From Minicystis rosea (GTDB taxonomy: Bacteria > Myxococcota_A > Polyangia > Polyangiales > Polyangiaceae), in NCBI GenBank assembly GCA_001931535.1, contig CP016211.1:12384377-12448376 (forward strand): a DNA stretch of 64,000 bases. The letters run 5' to 3'. Shown in pieces: positions 34,935-48,428 of the stretch. Each line of letters opens with the position of its first letter. The stretch's first letter is position 1. The position numbers and the translations under genes are program-made. A model generated the notes under the pieces. That model was not told where the DNA came from and ran no database searches. It was given only the letters and a program-made list of their open reading frames with translations.

Positions 34935-36551
34935 TCAACGGCGACGGGCGCGATCGGGGGCTTCGGCGACGGCGGCGGCTTCGTCTTCGGCGGCGCGGAG
35001 GTGGGCGCTGTCGGTGGCGACGCGGACGCGGTCGCGCGCGGCGTCGGGCGGCGTTTGCGGTTCGATGCGGCGGTGCGGCGGGCCCATGCGGCCGCGGCGG
35101 GCGGCGCGCGCTTCGGCGCGTGACTCGGCGCCGTGGTGCGCTTCGTTGGCGCGGGCCAGGGCGAGCTCGTGCCGGCGGCGGCGGTTCTCGCGCCACCACT
35201 CGATGCCGCGCTCGTGCTCGACCCAGTCGTCCTCGGTGGTGGTGAGCGCGACGAGGCCGTGAATGGCGAGGCCGACGCCCCACGCGAGCGGGGGGAGGAG
35301 CCAGATCCAGAACGGCGTGAAGCGTTGCAGGATGACGCCGAGGACGAGCAGCGCGGCGTTGACGATCACGTAGATGCCCGCGTGCCGGTAGAAGTTGCGG
35401 CGCTCGCCGCGGAGCCAGGCGTCGCGTTCCTTCGCCTTCTCGAGATCGGCGGGCGGGGCTTCGTTGCGTGTACGCAACGCGCGGCTGGCCTCGCGCAGGG
35501 ACGCTTCGTCCACGCCTACTTCGGCGGCGATGGCCAGGAGCTCCTCGAAGCCGAGCTTCGTCGAGCCCTGCTTCGCGGCCTGTTGCTCGACAGCGCGCGC
35601 GAGCACGTCGTGGATCTCGGTGGTGGAGAAGCGCTGCGCGTCCGTGGCGCTCGGCGCGGGCTCGAGGCGCGGCGAGGCCTCGCCGCGCGCGGCGTCGTCG
35701 AGCGCGCGCACGGCGTCGTCGAGGGAGGCGAAGCGATCGTCGGGCCGCTTTTCCAGGGCGCGGAGCACCACGTCCTGCACGGCGCGCGGGACGTTGGCTT
35801 GCTCGAGCGGCGCGCGATCGGCCGCGTCCGTGAGGACCGAGGCCATGACGGCGAGCGCGTCGCCGCCGCCGCGCCAAGGAAGCCGGCCCGTGAGCAGCTC
35901 GTACGCGAGCACGCCCCAGGAGAATTGATCGGTGCGGCCGTCGAGCGCGTCGCCGCGGATCTGCTCGGGGGCCATGTACATGGGCGTGCCCACCTTCACG
36001 CCCATGGCCGTGAGCGTGGGCAGCGCGGGCGCGACGGCGTCGCCGATCTCGGTGGACGCGGTGGCGTCGACGTCGCCGCGCGTGCGGCGGGCGATGCCGA
36101 AGTCGAGCACCTTCACCATGCCGTCGTCGCGCACCATCACGTTCTCGGGCTTCACGTCGCGGTGCACGAGCCCGCGGCGATGCGCGCCCGAGAGCGCGCG
36201 CGCCACGTCGGCGAGGCGCGCGATGCGCGTCGGCTGCGGCACGGAGGTGTCGCCGATGAAGGCGCGCAGGGTGCGGCCTTCGACGAGCTCCATGACGATG
36301 TAGGTCGCGCCCTCGTGCTCGCCGACGTCGAAGATGGCCACGGCGTTCGGGTGATCGAGCGCGGCCGCGGCGCGGGCCTCGCGGAGGAGGCGCGCGTCGG
36401 CCTCGGCCCCGGCGGCGCCTTCGGAGATGACCTTGAGCGCGACGCGACGCCCGAGCCGCGCGTCGTGCGCGCGGTAGACGGCGCCCATCCCGCCCTGCCC
36501 GATCGGCGCCTCGATGGTGTAGCGCGCGAAGGTCTCGCCCGGCTTCAGCAT
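34935..36551 (-). CDS. Serine/threonine protein kinase with C-terminal 2TM domain
   Basis: A 538-residue kinase. The catalytic domain (about 11-290) has GQGGMGAVY, VALKV, HRDVKPEN, DFG in VLDFGIAR, and TPMYMAPEQ. After a middle region with a SHOCT/DUF-like helical hairpin (about 310-375) comes a two-helix membrane unit (about 395-450: YRHAGIYVIVNAALLVLGVIL, FWIWLLPPLAWGVGLAIHGLV). This matches the 2TM domain often fused to bacterial regulators. The last 80 residues are Arg/Glu/Ala-rich and charged. The start at 36551 is tight against the domain. The metallopeptidase-like gene at 36595 ends 43 bases upstream on the same strand. Confidence 0.9.
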   Translation of the reverse strand: MLKPGETFARYTIEAPIGQGGMGAVYRAHDARLGRRVALKVISEGAAGAEADARLLREARAAAALDHPNAVAIFDVGEHEGATYIVMELVEGRTLRAFIGDTSVPQPTRIARLADVARALSGAHRRGLVHRDVKPENVMVRDDGMVKVLDFGIARRTRGDVDATASTEIGDAVAPALPTLTAMGVKVGTPMYMAPEQIRGDALDGRTDQFSWGVLAYELLTGRLPWRGGGDALAVMASVLTDAADRAPLEQANVPRAVQDVVLRALEKRPDDRFASLDDAVRALDDAARGEASPRLEPAPSATDAQRFSTTEIHDVLARAVEQQAAKQGSTKLGFEELLAIAAEVGVDEASLREASRALRTRNEAPPADLEKAKERDAWLRGERRNFYRHAGIYVIVNAALLVLGVILQRFTPFWIWLLPPLAWGVGLAIHGLVALTTTEDDWVEHERGIEWWRENRRRRHELALARANEAHHGAESRAEARAARRGRMGPPHRRIEPQTPPDAARDRVRVATDSAHLRAAEDEAAAVAEAPDRARRR

Positions 36552-36594
36552 GGTGCGCGTCGAGACTAATGGATCCGCGCGCCGCGCGCGATCG

Positions 36595-37881
36595 TCACCG
36601 CTTCGGCGCCGCGGCCTCCGCGAGCTTGATCACGTCGTCGTAATGCGCCTCGACCGGCGAGATGTCGATCCACGACATGAACGAGGCGAACGCGAAATAG
36701 GGCAACAAGGTGTCCCAGTTCTTCAGCCAGCGGGGACGGTATTTCGGGCGCGCGAGGATGCCGAGCGCGCGCAGCTTCACCAGCGCGGCGACATCGTCGA
36801 GATCGATGCGGCCCGAGATGAGGAGCTCGGTCTCGTCGCGGAAGCCGCCGCGCACGAAGACGTTGAGGAACGCGTACACGTGGAGCAGGCCCGAGAGGTA
36901 ACAAGCATCCTTGGTGAACGGCGCGCCGCCCTCGACCTTGCCGCCGCGACAGATGCGTTGGGCGTCGAAATACGCGTCGCGCGGAGGGCTCCCGCGATCG
37001 ACGAGGTGGCGATAGAGATCGAGGAAGCTCGCGCCCTGCTCGGCCATGTCGACGAGCTTCACGCGCATGGCGAGGCGCTCGATGCGCCGCACCGTGAGCA
37101 CGCGGTTGTAGAGCTCGGCGAAGACGGCGAGACCCTCCTGCGTGCGCGTGGTGCGCGGCCCGCCCGAGCTCAGGAAGGGCGCCTCTGCTTGGGCCGCGCC
37201 GTTCTGCGCGGTGAGCGCGTGGATCTCGACCTCGTGGTGCCAGAGGCCCTCGGCCTCCCATCGGGCGAAGGTCGCGTCGGGCCGGATGCGCACGCGCTTC
37301 ATCCCGGCCAGCACCTTGGCGGTGCAGGCGGGATCGATGACGATCTCGACCTCCATGCGCGGTCGCATCTTTTCCACGCGGCCCGCGAGGAATTGCCCGA
37401 ATTGCTCGGCGGAGAGCGGCGTCTCCTCGCGCTCTTTGGCCTCGTCCCAGCCGTGGATCTTCAGCCGGTCGACGAGGTGGTCGGCGAGATCGAGGTTCGT
37501 CGTCTTGCCCTGGTAGAACGCGGTGCGCGCGCCGCCGTAGAGCTCGCGCGAGCGCTCGGTGAACTCGGCCGTGCCGGCGGCGAGGATCATGCGGCTCTCG
37601 GCGATCTTCGATTCGATCACGCGGCGCAGCCACTCGGCGATGGGCTCGTCGCCGTCGATGGTGGCGGCGACGCGCGCGAGATCGGTGATGACCTCGCTGC
37701 GCCCTTCGCGATCGACGTGCGGCTCGATCTCGGGCAGCTCCTTCGCGCCGGCGGCGAAGAAGCGCTCCTCCACCTCGCGCGGCCAGGCGATGAGATCGAG
37801 CAGGTACCCTTTCTTCTTGTGCTCCGCGAGGGCCTGAGAAACCCGGCTCAAGAGCTCGCGCGCGCGCTTCGCTTCGTCCAT
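36595..37881 (-). CDS. DUF1704 / QEGLA-motif metallopeptidase-like protein
   Basis: A 428-residue protein of the family once called flavohemoglobin-expression-modulating QEGLA motif protein. The family signature TQEGLAVFAE is at 247-256, and a zinc-type HEVEIH (HExxxH) lies at 216-221. In animals the related MATCAP proteins are zinc tyrosine carboxypeptidases acting on tubulin, so this is probably a metallopeptidase; its bacterial substrate is unknown. No signal peptide or membrane segment is seen, so it is cytosolic. All presumed metal ligands are present. The gene lies upstream of the 2TM kinase gene with a 43-base gap, which may make them one operon. Confidence 0.85.
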   Translation of the reverse strand: MDEAKRARELLSRVSQALAEHKKKGYLLDLIAWPREVEERFFAAGAKELPEIEPHVDREGRSEVITDLARVAATIDGDEPIAEWLRRVIESKIAESRMILAAGTAEFTERSRELYGGARTAFYQGKTTNLDLADHLVDRLKIHGWDEAKEREETPLSAEQFGQFLAGRVEKMRPRMEVEIVIDPACTAKVLAGMKRVRIRPDATFARWEAEGLWHHEVEIHALTAQNGAAQAEAPFLSSGGPRTTRTQEGLAVFAELYNRVLTVRRIERLAMRVKLVDMAEQGASFLDLYRHLVDRGSPPRDAYFDAQRICRGGKVEGGAPFTKDACYLSGLLHVYAFLNVFVRGGFRDETELLISGRIDLDDVAALVKLRALGILARPKYRPRWLKNWDTLLPYFAFASFMSWIDISPVEAHYDDVIKLAEAAAPKR

Positions 37882-38026
37882 GTCTCTGCTTCGTTACCTG
37901 GGGTCGTAGGAGTGGGATCGCCGCGGGCCTCGAGCCGATCTCGGCCGCGTTTGTCCGCGGATTCATGCCTACCATGGGAGCGCCGGGTCGCCGTTTCCAC
38001 CAGGGAAGCGGCGCCATGTCGATCCG

Positions 38027-38038
38027 CGAGGCGCCTCG
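38027..38038. promoter_or_regulatory. 12-bp palindrome in a divergent promoter region
   Basis: CGAGGCGCCTCG is a perfect palindrome in the 266-base gap between the divergent starts at 37881 and 38148. It could be an operator, but GC-rich palindromes of this size arise by chance, and no promoter was recognised beside it. Confidence 0.25.
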
Positions 38039-38147
38039 TGCGCGGCATCTTACGAATATCGCGGGCGCCGAGGCGAGCGTCGGCCTCGTGTCGGAACCGT
38101 GCGCGCTCTCGCGAGGCACCGGCCGCCTGAGGTACCCTCCGCGCACG

Positions 38148-38816
38148 ATGGGCTATTGGACCTATTACCTGGCGATGACGGTGATCTCGTTGGCGATGGA
38201 GGATCCACGCATCCTCGTCGGCATCGTCGTCTTCGTGGTCCTGCGTCCCTTCGTGCCGGATCCGGTGCTCCTCGTCCGCACGTGGGGCCGCATCCGCCGG
38301 CTCGACGCGCAGATCGCCGCGAACCCCGCCAACGTCACGGCGCGCCGGGATCTGGCGCTGATCTGGATGGAGCGCCTGCGCCCGCGCCGCGCGCTCGAGC
38401 TGCTCGACGAGGCTCGCCGCCGCAGCCCCGACGACGCCGAGCTGCTCTACCTCACCGGCCTCGCGCGCCTGCGCTCCGGCGATGCCCAAGGCGCGCTCGA
38501 GCCGGTGGTGCGCGCCGTGGAGATCGATCCCCGCGTGCGCTTCGGCGAGCCTTATCTCGTGGCCGCCGAGGCCCTGACCAAGCTCGGCCGCCTCGAAGAG
38601 GCGGAGGATGCTTTGGAGCGTTACACCGACGTGTGCAGCTCCTCCCTGCAAGGTTGGGTGCGGCTCTCCGACGTGCGGCGACGGCAAGGAAACAAGACGG
38701 GCGCGCAAGAGGCTTTGCAGGAAGCGTTCGCCACCTGGAGGCAGGTGCCCGGCTACCGGCGTCGAGGCGAGTTCGGCTGGTGGATGAAGGCTTGGTGGGC
38801 GCGCGTGTTCGGATGA
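38148..38816 (+). CDS. TPR-repeat protein with N-terminal membrane segment
   Basis: A 222-residue protein. The first 45 residues hold a hydrophobic pair of segments (YYLAMTVISLAM, ILVGIVVFVVLRPF), so it is probably membrane-anchored. About residues 50-195 form three to four TPR-like units (ARRDLALIWMERLRPRRALEL, AELLYLTGLARLRSGDAQGAL, AAEALTKLGRLEEAEDALERY, GWVRLSDVRRRQGNKTGAQEAL). Such repeats bind proteins. ATG 38148 is chosen because upstream sequence in frame has no coding character. The role is unknown; it stands alone, divergent from the QEGLA gene. Confidence 0.75.
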   Translation: MGYWTYYLAMTVISLAMEDPRILVGIVVFVVLRPFVPDPVLLVRTWGRIRRLDAQIAANPANVTARRDLALIWMERLRPRRALELLDEARRRSPDDAELLYLTGLARLRSGDAQGALEPVVRAVEIDPRVRFGEPYLVAAEALTKLGRLEEAEDALERYTDVCSSSLQGWVRLSDVRRRQGNKTGAQEALQEAFATWRQVPGYRRRGEFGWWMKAWWARVFG

Positions 38817-38861
38817 GATTCGCGATCTCGGACGAGCGTCGATTCGAGAGGTGAAGTCGCG

Positions 38862-38901
38862 TCGAAGCGATCGTCTCGTGGATCGAGACGATCCGCTTCG
38901 A
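38862..38901 (+). terminator. Long hairpin after the TPR gene
   Basis: A 17/18-base inverted repeat with one bulged base (arms TCGAAGCG plus ATCGTCTCG, loop TGGAT) starts 45 bases after the stop at 38816. It lies between convergent genes. There is no T run. Confidence 0.7.
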
Positions 38902-38941
38902 TGAAGCGCGTTGCGGTCGGAGATGATGAGGGGCGTTCGAC

Positions 38942-38979
38942 GCTCCGGGATGCGTGCTGCAGAGGCACGCTCCCGGAGC
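38942..38979 (-). terminator. Long hairpin after the MopE/SUMF1-like gene
   Basis: A second strong inverted repeat (arms GCTCCGGGA plus GCGTGC with one bulge, 7-base loop) lies 28 bases past the stop of the minus-strand gene ending at 39008. Together with the hairpin at 38862 it separates two convergent transcripts. Confidence 0.7.
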
Positions 38980-39007
38980 CGTCGTCAGGGCATCGGGATC
39001 CGCGCCG

Positions 39008-41145
39008 TCAATCGTGGCAGCAGCGGAATCCGAGCTCCGGCAAGATCGCGTTGGACGCGTAGCGGCTGAGCGTGAATTGGCACGTCAGGCCGAGCGCCGG
39101 CGTCTTGTACGAGCCGCCCTTGGCCATGTAGATGGAGAGGTTCTGCGGAGCGCCGGTGTTGCCGGTCACGGTGCTCGTCCACTCGGCGGCGTTGCCCGAG
39201 AGATCGATGATGCCGTTGTCCGCGGCGCACATGGGCGCGCTGCCGGTGGGGCGCAGCACGTCGTCGTTGGATCCGCCCGGGATCCCGTCGTAGTCGAGGC
39301 CGTTGCACGTGAGCGGCTGGTAGCTCGCGCCGTACGGATACGCGGTGGTCGCCGCGCCCGCGCAGGCCGTCTCCAGCTCCGTCGCCGTGCACAGGCGCGC
39401 GCCGGTCGCCGCGCAGGCGGCGGCGGCCTCGGCTTGCGTAGTGAAGGTCCACGGCAGCACGCCGGAGTTCACGCAGCGCCGCGCCTCGTTGAGGCCCGGC
39501 GAGGTCGCGGTCGCGTCGGGGCGCGAGGCCTCGTAGCGATCCATGTAGAAGGTGACCGCGCCCTTCGTCACCTTGACCATGTCGTCGACGACGCCGTCGT
39601 CGATCATCCCGTCGCAGTCGTCGTCGATGCCGTTGCACGTCTCGGCCGTGGGCGCGCCGGGCACGGGATCGGGCAGGACCGAGAGATCGCAGAGGGTCTG
39701 CGCGTCGTTCGCGGGGTCGCAGATCTTCTTGCCCAGATCGCGGCAGGCGCCGAGCAGGCCGTTGTCGCACTGGGTCCCGAGATCCGAGAACGACTCGTCC
39801 ACCTGACCGTTGCAGTTGCCGTCGATGCCGTCGCACTTGGTCTCGACGATGGCGAGCTTGCCGTTCGCGTCCACCTCGACGCCGGGGCCGTAGTTGCAGC
39901 GCCAGCCCTGCGTGCCCTTGCACTGGAAGTCGGCGCCGGCGCAGGGCGTGCCCGGCTTGGGCAGGCAGCCCGAGGCAGGCGGCTTCTGCGCGGTGATCAC
40001 CGACGCGTCGTCGACGACACCGTTGCAGTCGTCATCGAGGCCGTTGCAGCTCTCGACGGTGGGCGGGTTGACGGGGCACGTGTACTCGCAGCCGTTCTGC
40101 GCGTCGCCGTCGAGGTTGGCGTGGCCCGGGAGGCAGGCGCTGATCACGCACTGCCCGTTCTGACAACCGCCGATGGCGTTCTTCGCCGTGCAGACCTTGC
40201 CGCACACGCCGCAGTTGAGCGGATCGTTCTGCAGGTCGAAGCCGTCGTCGACGGTGCCGTCGCAGTTGTTGTCCTTGCCGTCGCAGACCTCGAGCGTCGG
40301 GCCCTGGCCGCCCACGCAGAGGATCGACGTGCCCGCGCAGAGCGTCGTGCCCGGCGTGCACTCGCCGAGGCAGGTGCCGCCCGGGCAGTTGGACTCGCAC
40401 GTCTGGCCGCCGCCCGGATTCCCTTCGTTCACCAGGCCGTCGCAGTTGTCGTCCTTGTCGTTGCACGTCTCGGCGACGGCCGGCCACACCGGGCACTGGT
40501 ACTCGCAGCCGTTCTGCCCGAGCTTGTCGAGGTCGCTGAACCCGTCGGCGCAGGTCGCCACCACGCAGGTGGGGACGCCCATCACCACCGCGCACGTCGC
40601 GGTCGCGTTGGACAGGTTGCAGACGTTCCCGCACGAGCCGCAGTTCAGCGGATCGGTCTGCAAGTCGAAGCCCTCGTCGACGGTGCCGTCGCAGTTGTTG
40701 TCCTTGCCGTCGCAGGTCTCCACGCCACCGTTCGTCGTGGTGCAGCCGTACTCGCACCCGTCCGATCCGATGCCGTTGATGTCGTAGTGACCGGGCGCGC
40801 ACGACTCGATGACGCACTCGCCGGCCACGCACTTGGGGAACGCGCCGAGCAGGTTGCAGACGTTGCCGCACGAGCCGCAGTTCATCGGGTCGGTCAGGGT
40901 GTCGGCGGTGCACGCGTCGGAGCTGTCCCCCGCGTCGCCGCCGTCCATGTCCATCGGCCCGCCGTCGTTGAAAAGGATGTCGCCGCCCGTGCCGCTGCTC
41001 GACGACGAGCTCGTGCCGCCCGTGCCCGTGGTGGTGGACGAGCTCTGCCCGCAGCTCCAGCAATAGGCTTCCGTCGTGCAGCCGGTCACGAGCGGCGCCG
41101 TCGCCGCCATGGCCGCCGCCATCGCCGCGATGAGGGTGCCTTTCT

Positions 41146-41149
<4 letters not shown>
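39008..41149 (-). CDS. Lipoprotein with MopE-type repeats and SUMF1-like C-terminal domain
   Basis: A 713-residue lipoprotein: signal 1-23 ending VTGC, short Ser/Thr/Gly tether, then six MopE-type metal-binding units of the form C(D/N)GxDDxCxGxxDD between Cys-rich modules. From about residue 520 comes a formylglycine-enzyme/SUMF1-like domain (FYMDRYEASRP, TGARLCTATELETAC, LSGNAAEWT, AKGGSYKT, ELGFRCC). In MopE of Methylococcus such surface proteins bind copper; the SUMF1-like fold is often used in bacteria without enzyme activity. The start has GGAGGT upstream and overlaps the stop of the VWA gene by four bases (ATGA), so the two are translated together. Confidence 0.88.
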
Positions 41150-45221
<4,072 letters not shown>

Positions 45222-45498
45222 GGAACCTCCGAGGCGAATCTAGGCAGAATATCACGCGCGCGGTTTTTCCCGCGAGCCCCACGCGTCGTAGTGCAGCTCG
45301 CTTTACCCGCGATCGAGATGCGGAGCGGACCTTAGTCGAGCCGCCGCGAAGCCGATCGATCTTCACTGCGAAGCAGGCCAAACCTCTTGGTTTCTTTGGA
45401 CCTTCGTGCGCGCGCGTGGAGCGTCGCGCCACGCGATCGTCTGACGCAGGTCACCGGATCGTGACGGTGATCGCGTAGCGATTCGATACGTGATCTCG

Positions 45499-45515
45499 CG
45501 TCCTGATTCAGGACG
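45499..45515. other. Short hairpin CGTCCTG-ATT-CAGGACG
   Basis: A perfect 7-base inverted repeat with a 3-base loop lies in the 392-base gap between the cytochrome gene end (45614) and the VWA gene start (45221), both on the minus strand. It could help end the cytochrome transcript. Confidence 0.45.
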
Positions 45516-45531
45516 TGATCGAGAACGCCGA

Positions 45532-45613
45532 CCTCGGACCCGAAGCGGCGCGACATCCAAGTCGGCTCGGGTGGTCCGAGGTATGGGAGGCGAAACGAGC
45601 CTTTTCCCAGGAC
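45532..45613 (-). repeat. Stop-proximal repeat element (type 2), minus-strand copy
   Basis: Read on the minus strand it begins at the base after the cytochrome gene's TAG: GTCCTGGGAAAAGGCTCG, then CCCATACCTCGGACCACCC, GAGCCGACTTG and GTCGCGCCGCTTCGGG. It matches the element after the kinase stop at 22061 except for an internal deletion of the hairpin block. Its last 50 bases are framed by a perfect 9-base inverted repeat (CCTCGGACC / GGTCCGAGG; 45532-45540 and 45573-45581). From 45222 to 45498 nothing beyond the promoter space of the VWA gene is seen. Confidence 0.75.
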
Positions 45614-47857
45614 CTAAGGCAGCGCCGCGCTCGTGCTCGCGGTGGCCACCACGTAGTCGTGTGCGGGCACGCCGCGCGCCAGCGCCAGCGCCAGCGGAAC
45701 GGGGCGATAGAGCACCGCCGCATCGACGCTCACCGTCGCGCAGCTCGGAGGCATGGTGAACGTGTGCGTGGTGGTCGCCGTCGCGCCCGGTGGGAGGCGG
45801 TTGTCGCTCGTCATGTCGACGGCGCGGAAGTGCGGCACGCCGCGCGCCCCATTGGGATCGACGAGCGTCCGCGCGAAGCTGTATCCGGCGCTCCCCGCGA
45901 TCGCGGGCGACGCGCTGCCATCGATCGGTGGCCATGCCGCTGCGTCGGCGACGTACAGCACGTCTCCATCCTGCGCGGCGATCGCGTGGCTCAACGTGAT
46001 CGTCGATCCGGAGACGCTCGTGATCGTCGCCTCGCCGACGGGCGCGTGGATCTCGATGCCCTTCTCCGGCGCCGTCAGCGTGGGATCGGCGAACCTCCCG
46101 ACGCCCGGATAATCATCGTAGGTGCCCGTAGGCCGCACCGCGCGCACCACCGCGCCGATCTTCGCGCCCGCGCCGGCCCACGAGATCTCCGCGCCGTTCA
46201 CCGTCGCGCCCGCGCCCACCACTGCGGACGCACGCGCGCCGCCCCAATCGTCGATCGTCATGCCCCCCGACGGCGACAGCTCCACACCGCACGCCGATGC
46301 GCGCACCACGAGGAGCAGCGCGCGCATCGGCTCGCCCGTGGGGATCGCGTGCCCGGCCCCGAAGTTCTTCACCTTCGCCGTCACCGCGAGCGTGGAGCCG
46401 GCGGGGGCGGCATGGAGATCGAGCGTCACCGCGCCGTCGAAGAGGCGCGGCGATCCATCGACGGGCGATCGAAACGTATGCTTGCGCAATCGATCCGACG
46501 TGCGCGGGAACCCGCCCGTCATCCCGGCGAGATCGGGAGAGCTCGTGTCCACCGAATTGGTGAGCCCATGATCGTCGGGTGGCATGTGGCAGAACTGGCA
46601 CGTTGCCCCCGTGCCTTGATAAGCGCTCTCCGCCCATTCGGAGTAGGTCGAGAGCGTCGGCAATCCCTCGGGCCAGCGCACCGGATCGAGCGATGTCCCC
46701 GGGACCAAAGCCTCCTGCTTTTGCTCGTGGCACCCGCCGCAGAACACCGACGCTCGAAACTTGGGCTGGTAGCTCCCGCGCATGTAGCCATTGGGCACGT
46801 CGGGCTCCGGGCCGAAGAAGACCGGCAGCGGCAGCGCATTCGGCATCATCGACACCTTCTCGCTCGGCCGCTGGAGGATGAGCGCGCCCGCGATGCCGGG
46901 CGGCTTCGTCAAATCGACGTCTCTCACGTGATGGCAGACATCACAATGATTGCCGCTCTCGTACGCGTACCCGACGGCGTCGAGCAGGTTTCGCCCGCCG
47001 GCAATCCCATCGATGCCGGCGCCGTGGCAGTCCGCGCACCGCCCGAACGCGGTGGGTTTGGCCGCCGCGGGGAGCGCGGGATCGTCGCACGCGAGCTGCC
47101 CTGCGCCGCCGCAGGATGGATTCAGGCTCGGCAGCACGCCGGCGCCCACATAACACTTCTTCGCCGTATCCGACTTGGTGCCGGGCACGAGCCCCGTCCG
47201 CCACGCGCCGCCCGCGCTCTCGCAGCTCGCTTGATCGGGGTAGGCCGCGGAGACCCCGGCATACAGAGCCTGCACGAGTGGATCGCGCGTGGCGTCGTGG
47301 TGCCCCGAGCCCTGGAAGTCCTTCACGTAGCTCGTGTGGCAATGGCCGCAGACCTTGGTGTTGTTGTCGTGGGCCGGATCGCCGTTGCCCGGCTCTCCGT
47401 AAACGTATCCGGTGTTGTCGGGCGGCGCGGCGATGTCGAGGACGAGCGTGATGTCGTTTTGAGGAAGGTCGTAAACCTCGAAGCCCGTGGCGCGATAACC
47501 AATCTTCGCCGCCACCACGGTGGGGATGCCGGGACCATTGACCATCGCAAGGGTGAACGTCCCATCGGGCCCGGTGGTGAACGCAGGTTTGCCGCCGCCT
47601 TGCATCACGATGGCGCCCTCGACCGGGGCTTTCCCATCGGTGACGATGCCGCTCACCGTGAACGTGTCCGGCAGCGGCACATCACCGCCCGTGCCCGGCA
47701 CCGTGCCCGTGCTCGTGTGCGAGGTGCTGGTCGTCGCGCCGCCCGCTCCGCCGCTCCCGCCGCTGCCCATCGGTGGATCGCCCGAGCACGCCGCGATGGT
47801 CGCGACGGCCGGAATCGATAGGAAAAGGAGGGCGGGGGCGATGCGAACGAAGCGCAC
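45614..47857 (-). CDS. Pentaheme c-type cytochrome lipoprotein
   Basis: A 747-residue lipoprotein with five CXXCH heme sites in order: CGHCH, CADCH, CDVCH, CGGCH and CQFCH. The signal is residues 1-23 (PALLFLSIPAVATIAAC), followed by a Gly/Ser/Thr tether and a carboxypeptidase-type beta-sandwich (about 55-125: TVSGIVTDGKAPVEGAIV). The hemes lie between about 140 and 440, and the C-terminal third is beta-rich with no heme. It is likely an outer-membrane electron-transfer protein or peroxidase-like multiheme protein; the partner is unknown. GTG 47857 is chosen because it starts the signal; the frame upstream is shadow. It precedes the MopE-type operon. Confidence 0.9.
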   Translation of the reverse strand: MRFVRIAPALLFLSIPAVATIAACSGDPPMGSGGSGGAGGATTSTSHTSTGTVPGTGGDVPLPDTFTVSGIVTDGKAPVEGAIVMQGGGKPAFTTGPDGTFTLAMVNGPGIPTVVAAKIGYRATGFEVYDLPQNDITLVLDIAAPPDNTGYVYGEPGNGDPAHDNNTKVCGHCHTSYVKDFQGSGHHDATRDPLVQALYAGVSAAYPDQASCESAGGAWRTGLVPGTKSDTAKKCYVGAGVLPSLNPSCGGAGQLACDDPALPAAAKPTAFGRCADCHGAGIDGIAGGRNLLDAVGYAYESGNHCDVCHHVRDVDLTKPPGIAGALILQRPSEKVSMMPNALPLPVFFGPEPDVPNGYMRGSYQPKFRASVFCGGCHEQKQEALVPGTSLDPVRWPEGLPTLSTYSEWAESAYQGTGATCQFCHMPPDDHGLTNSVDTSSPDLAGMTGGFPRTSDRLRKHTFRSPVDGSPRLFDGAVTLDLHAAPAGSTLAVTAKVKNFGAGHAIPTGEPMRALLLVVRASACGVELSPSGGMTIDDWGGARASAVVGAGATVNGAEISWAGAGAKIGAVVRAVRPTGTYDDYPGVGRFADPTLTAPEKGIEIHAPVGEATITSVSGSTITLSHAIAAQDGDVLYVADAAAWPPIDGSASPAIAGSAGYSFARTLVDPNGARGVPHFRAVDMTSDNRLPPGATATTTHTFTMPPSCATVSVDAAVLYRPVPLALALARGVPAHDYVVATASTSAALP

Positions 47858-47928
47858 GCGCCGAAGATAGCGCGGGGCTCGGCCGGCGGCGCGCGCGAGG
47901 TGCGGTGGCCGTGTGGGGCCGAACGCGA

Positions 47929-48144
47929 TCAGCCCGAGATCGGCGCGGACGGTTGCGCGCTCCGCCGCGAAGACGACGGCGGCACCGGCGCCACGCCGAC
48001 CTGCTCCAGGTATGCAATCGCCCGGAAATTCCCCGGCATCCGCGCGAGCACGTGCCTCCAGCAGCGGATGGCCTCGAGGATGAGGCCCTGGTCGTGGAGA
48101 TCGAGCCCCTCTTGCAGGAGCGCCTCGATCGCATCTCGGTTCAT
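47929..48144 (-). CDS. Small single-TPR protein
   Basis: A 71-residue protein with one TPR-type helical hairpin (IEALLQEGLDLHDQGLILEA, RCWRHVLARMPGNFRAI) and a Ser/Pro tail. ATG 48144 is favoured over 48177 since GAGGGA lies just upstream. Small proteins with this EGL-x-LHDQG hairpin occur in myxobacteria as stand-alone units or as N-termini of larger TPR proteins. It ends 71 bases before the cytochrome gene start, on the same strand, so they may share a transcript. Its function is unknown. Confidence 0.6.
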   Translation of the reverse strand: MNRDAIEALLQEGLDLHDQGLILEAIRCWRHVLARMPGNFRAIAYLEQVGVAPVPPSSSRRSAQPSAPISG

Positions 48145-48428
48145 CGTTCCCTCGCGCTTGTGCGGGTCCATGTCCATTCCTCCGGTCGGTGACGGACGGG
48201 ACGCATCGCAAACCGCGCGCCAGCCCGCGAGATTGCCATTTCGGAGGAAGAATGCGCAGAAGCTGCGGATTGGCCCCTTCTAGGCGGTCAGGCTGACGCG
48301 CAGCCGCCGCAGGGTGAGGGGTCGAGTCTGCAGCAACGCCACAGCGGGGCGAGGAAGGACTTGGACGTCAGCAGTCGATGACCGAGGCCCGGTCGAAGCG
48401 CATTCGAAGCCTCTTTCCCGTGCCTTGA
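48145..48428. other. Intergenic region, no gene seen
   Basis: This 284-base gap lies between two minus-strand genes. No open frame shows coding character. It should contain the promoter of the TPR-cytochrome genes, but no clear match to a promoter was found. Confidence 0.4.
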
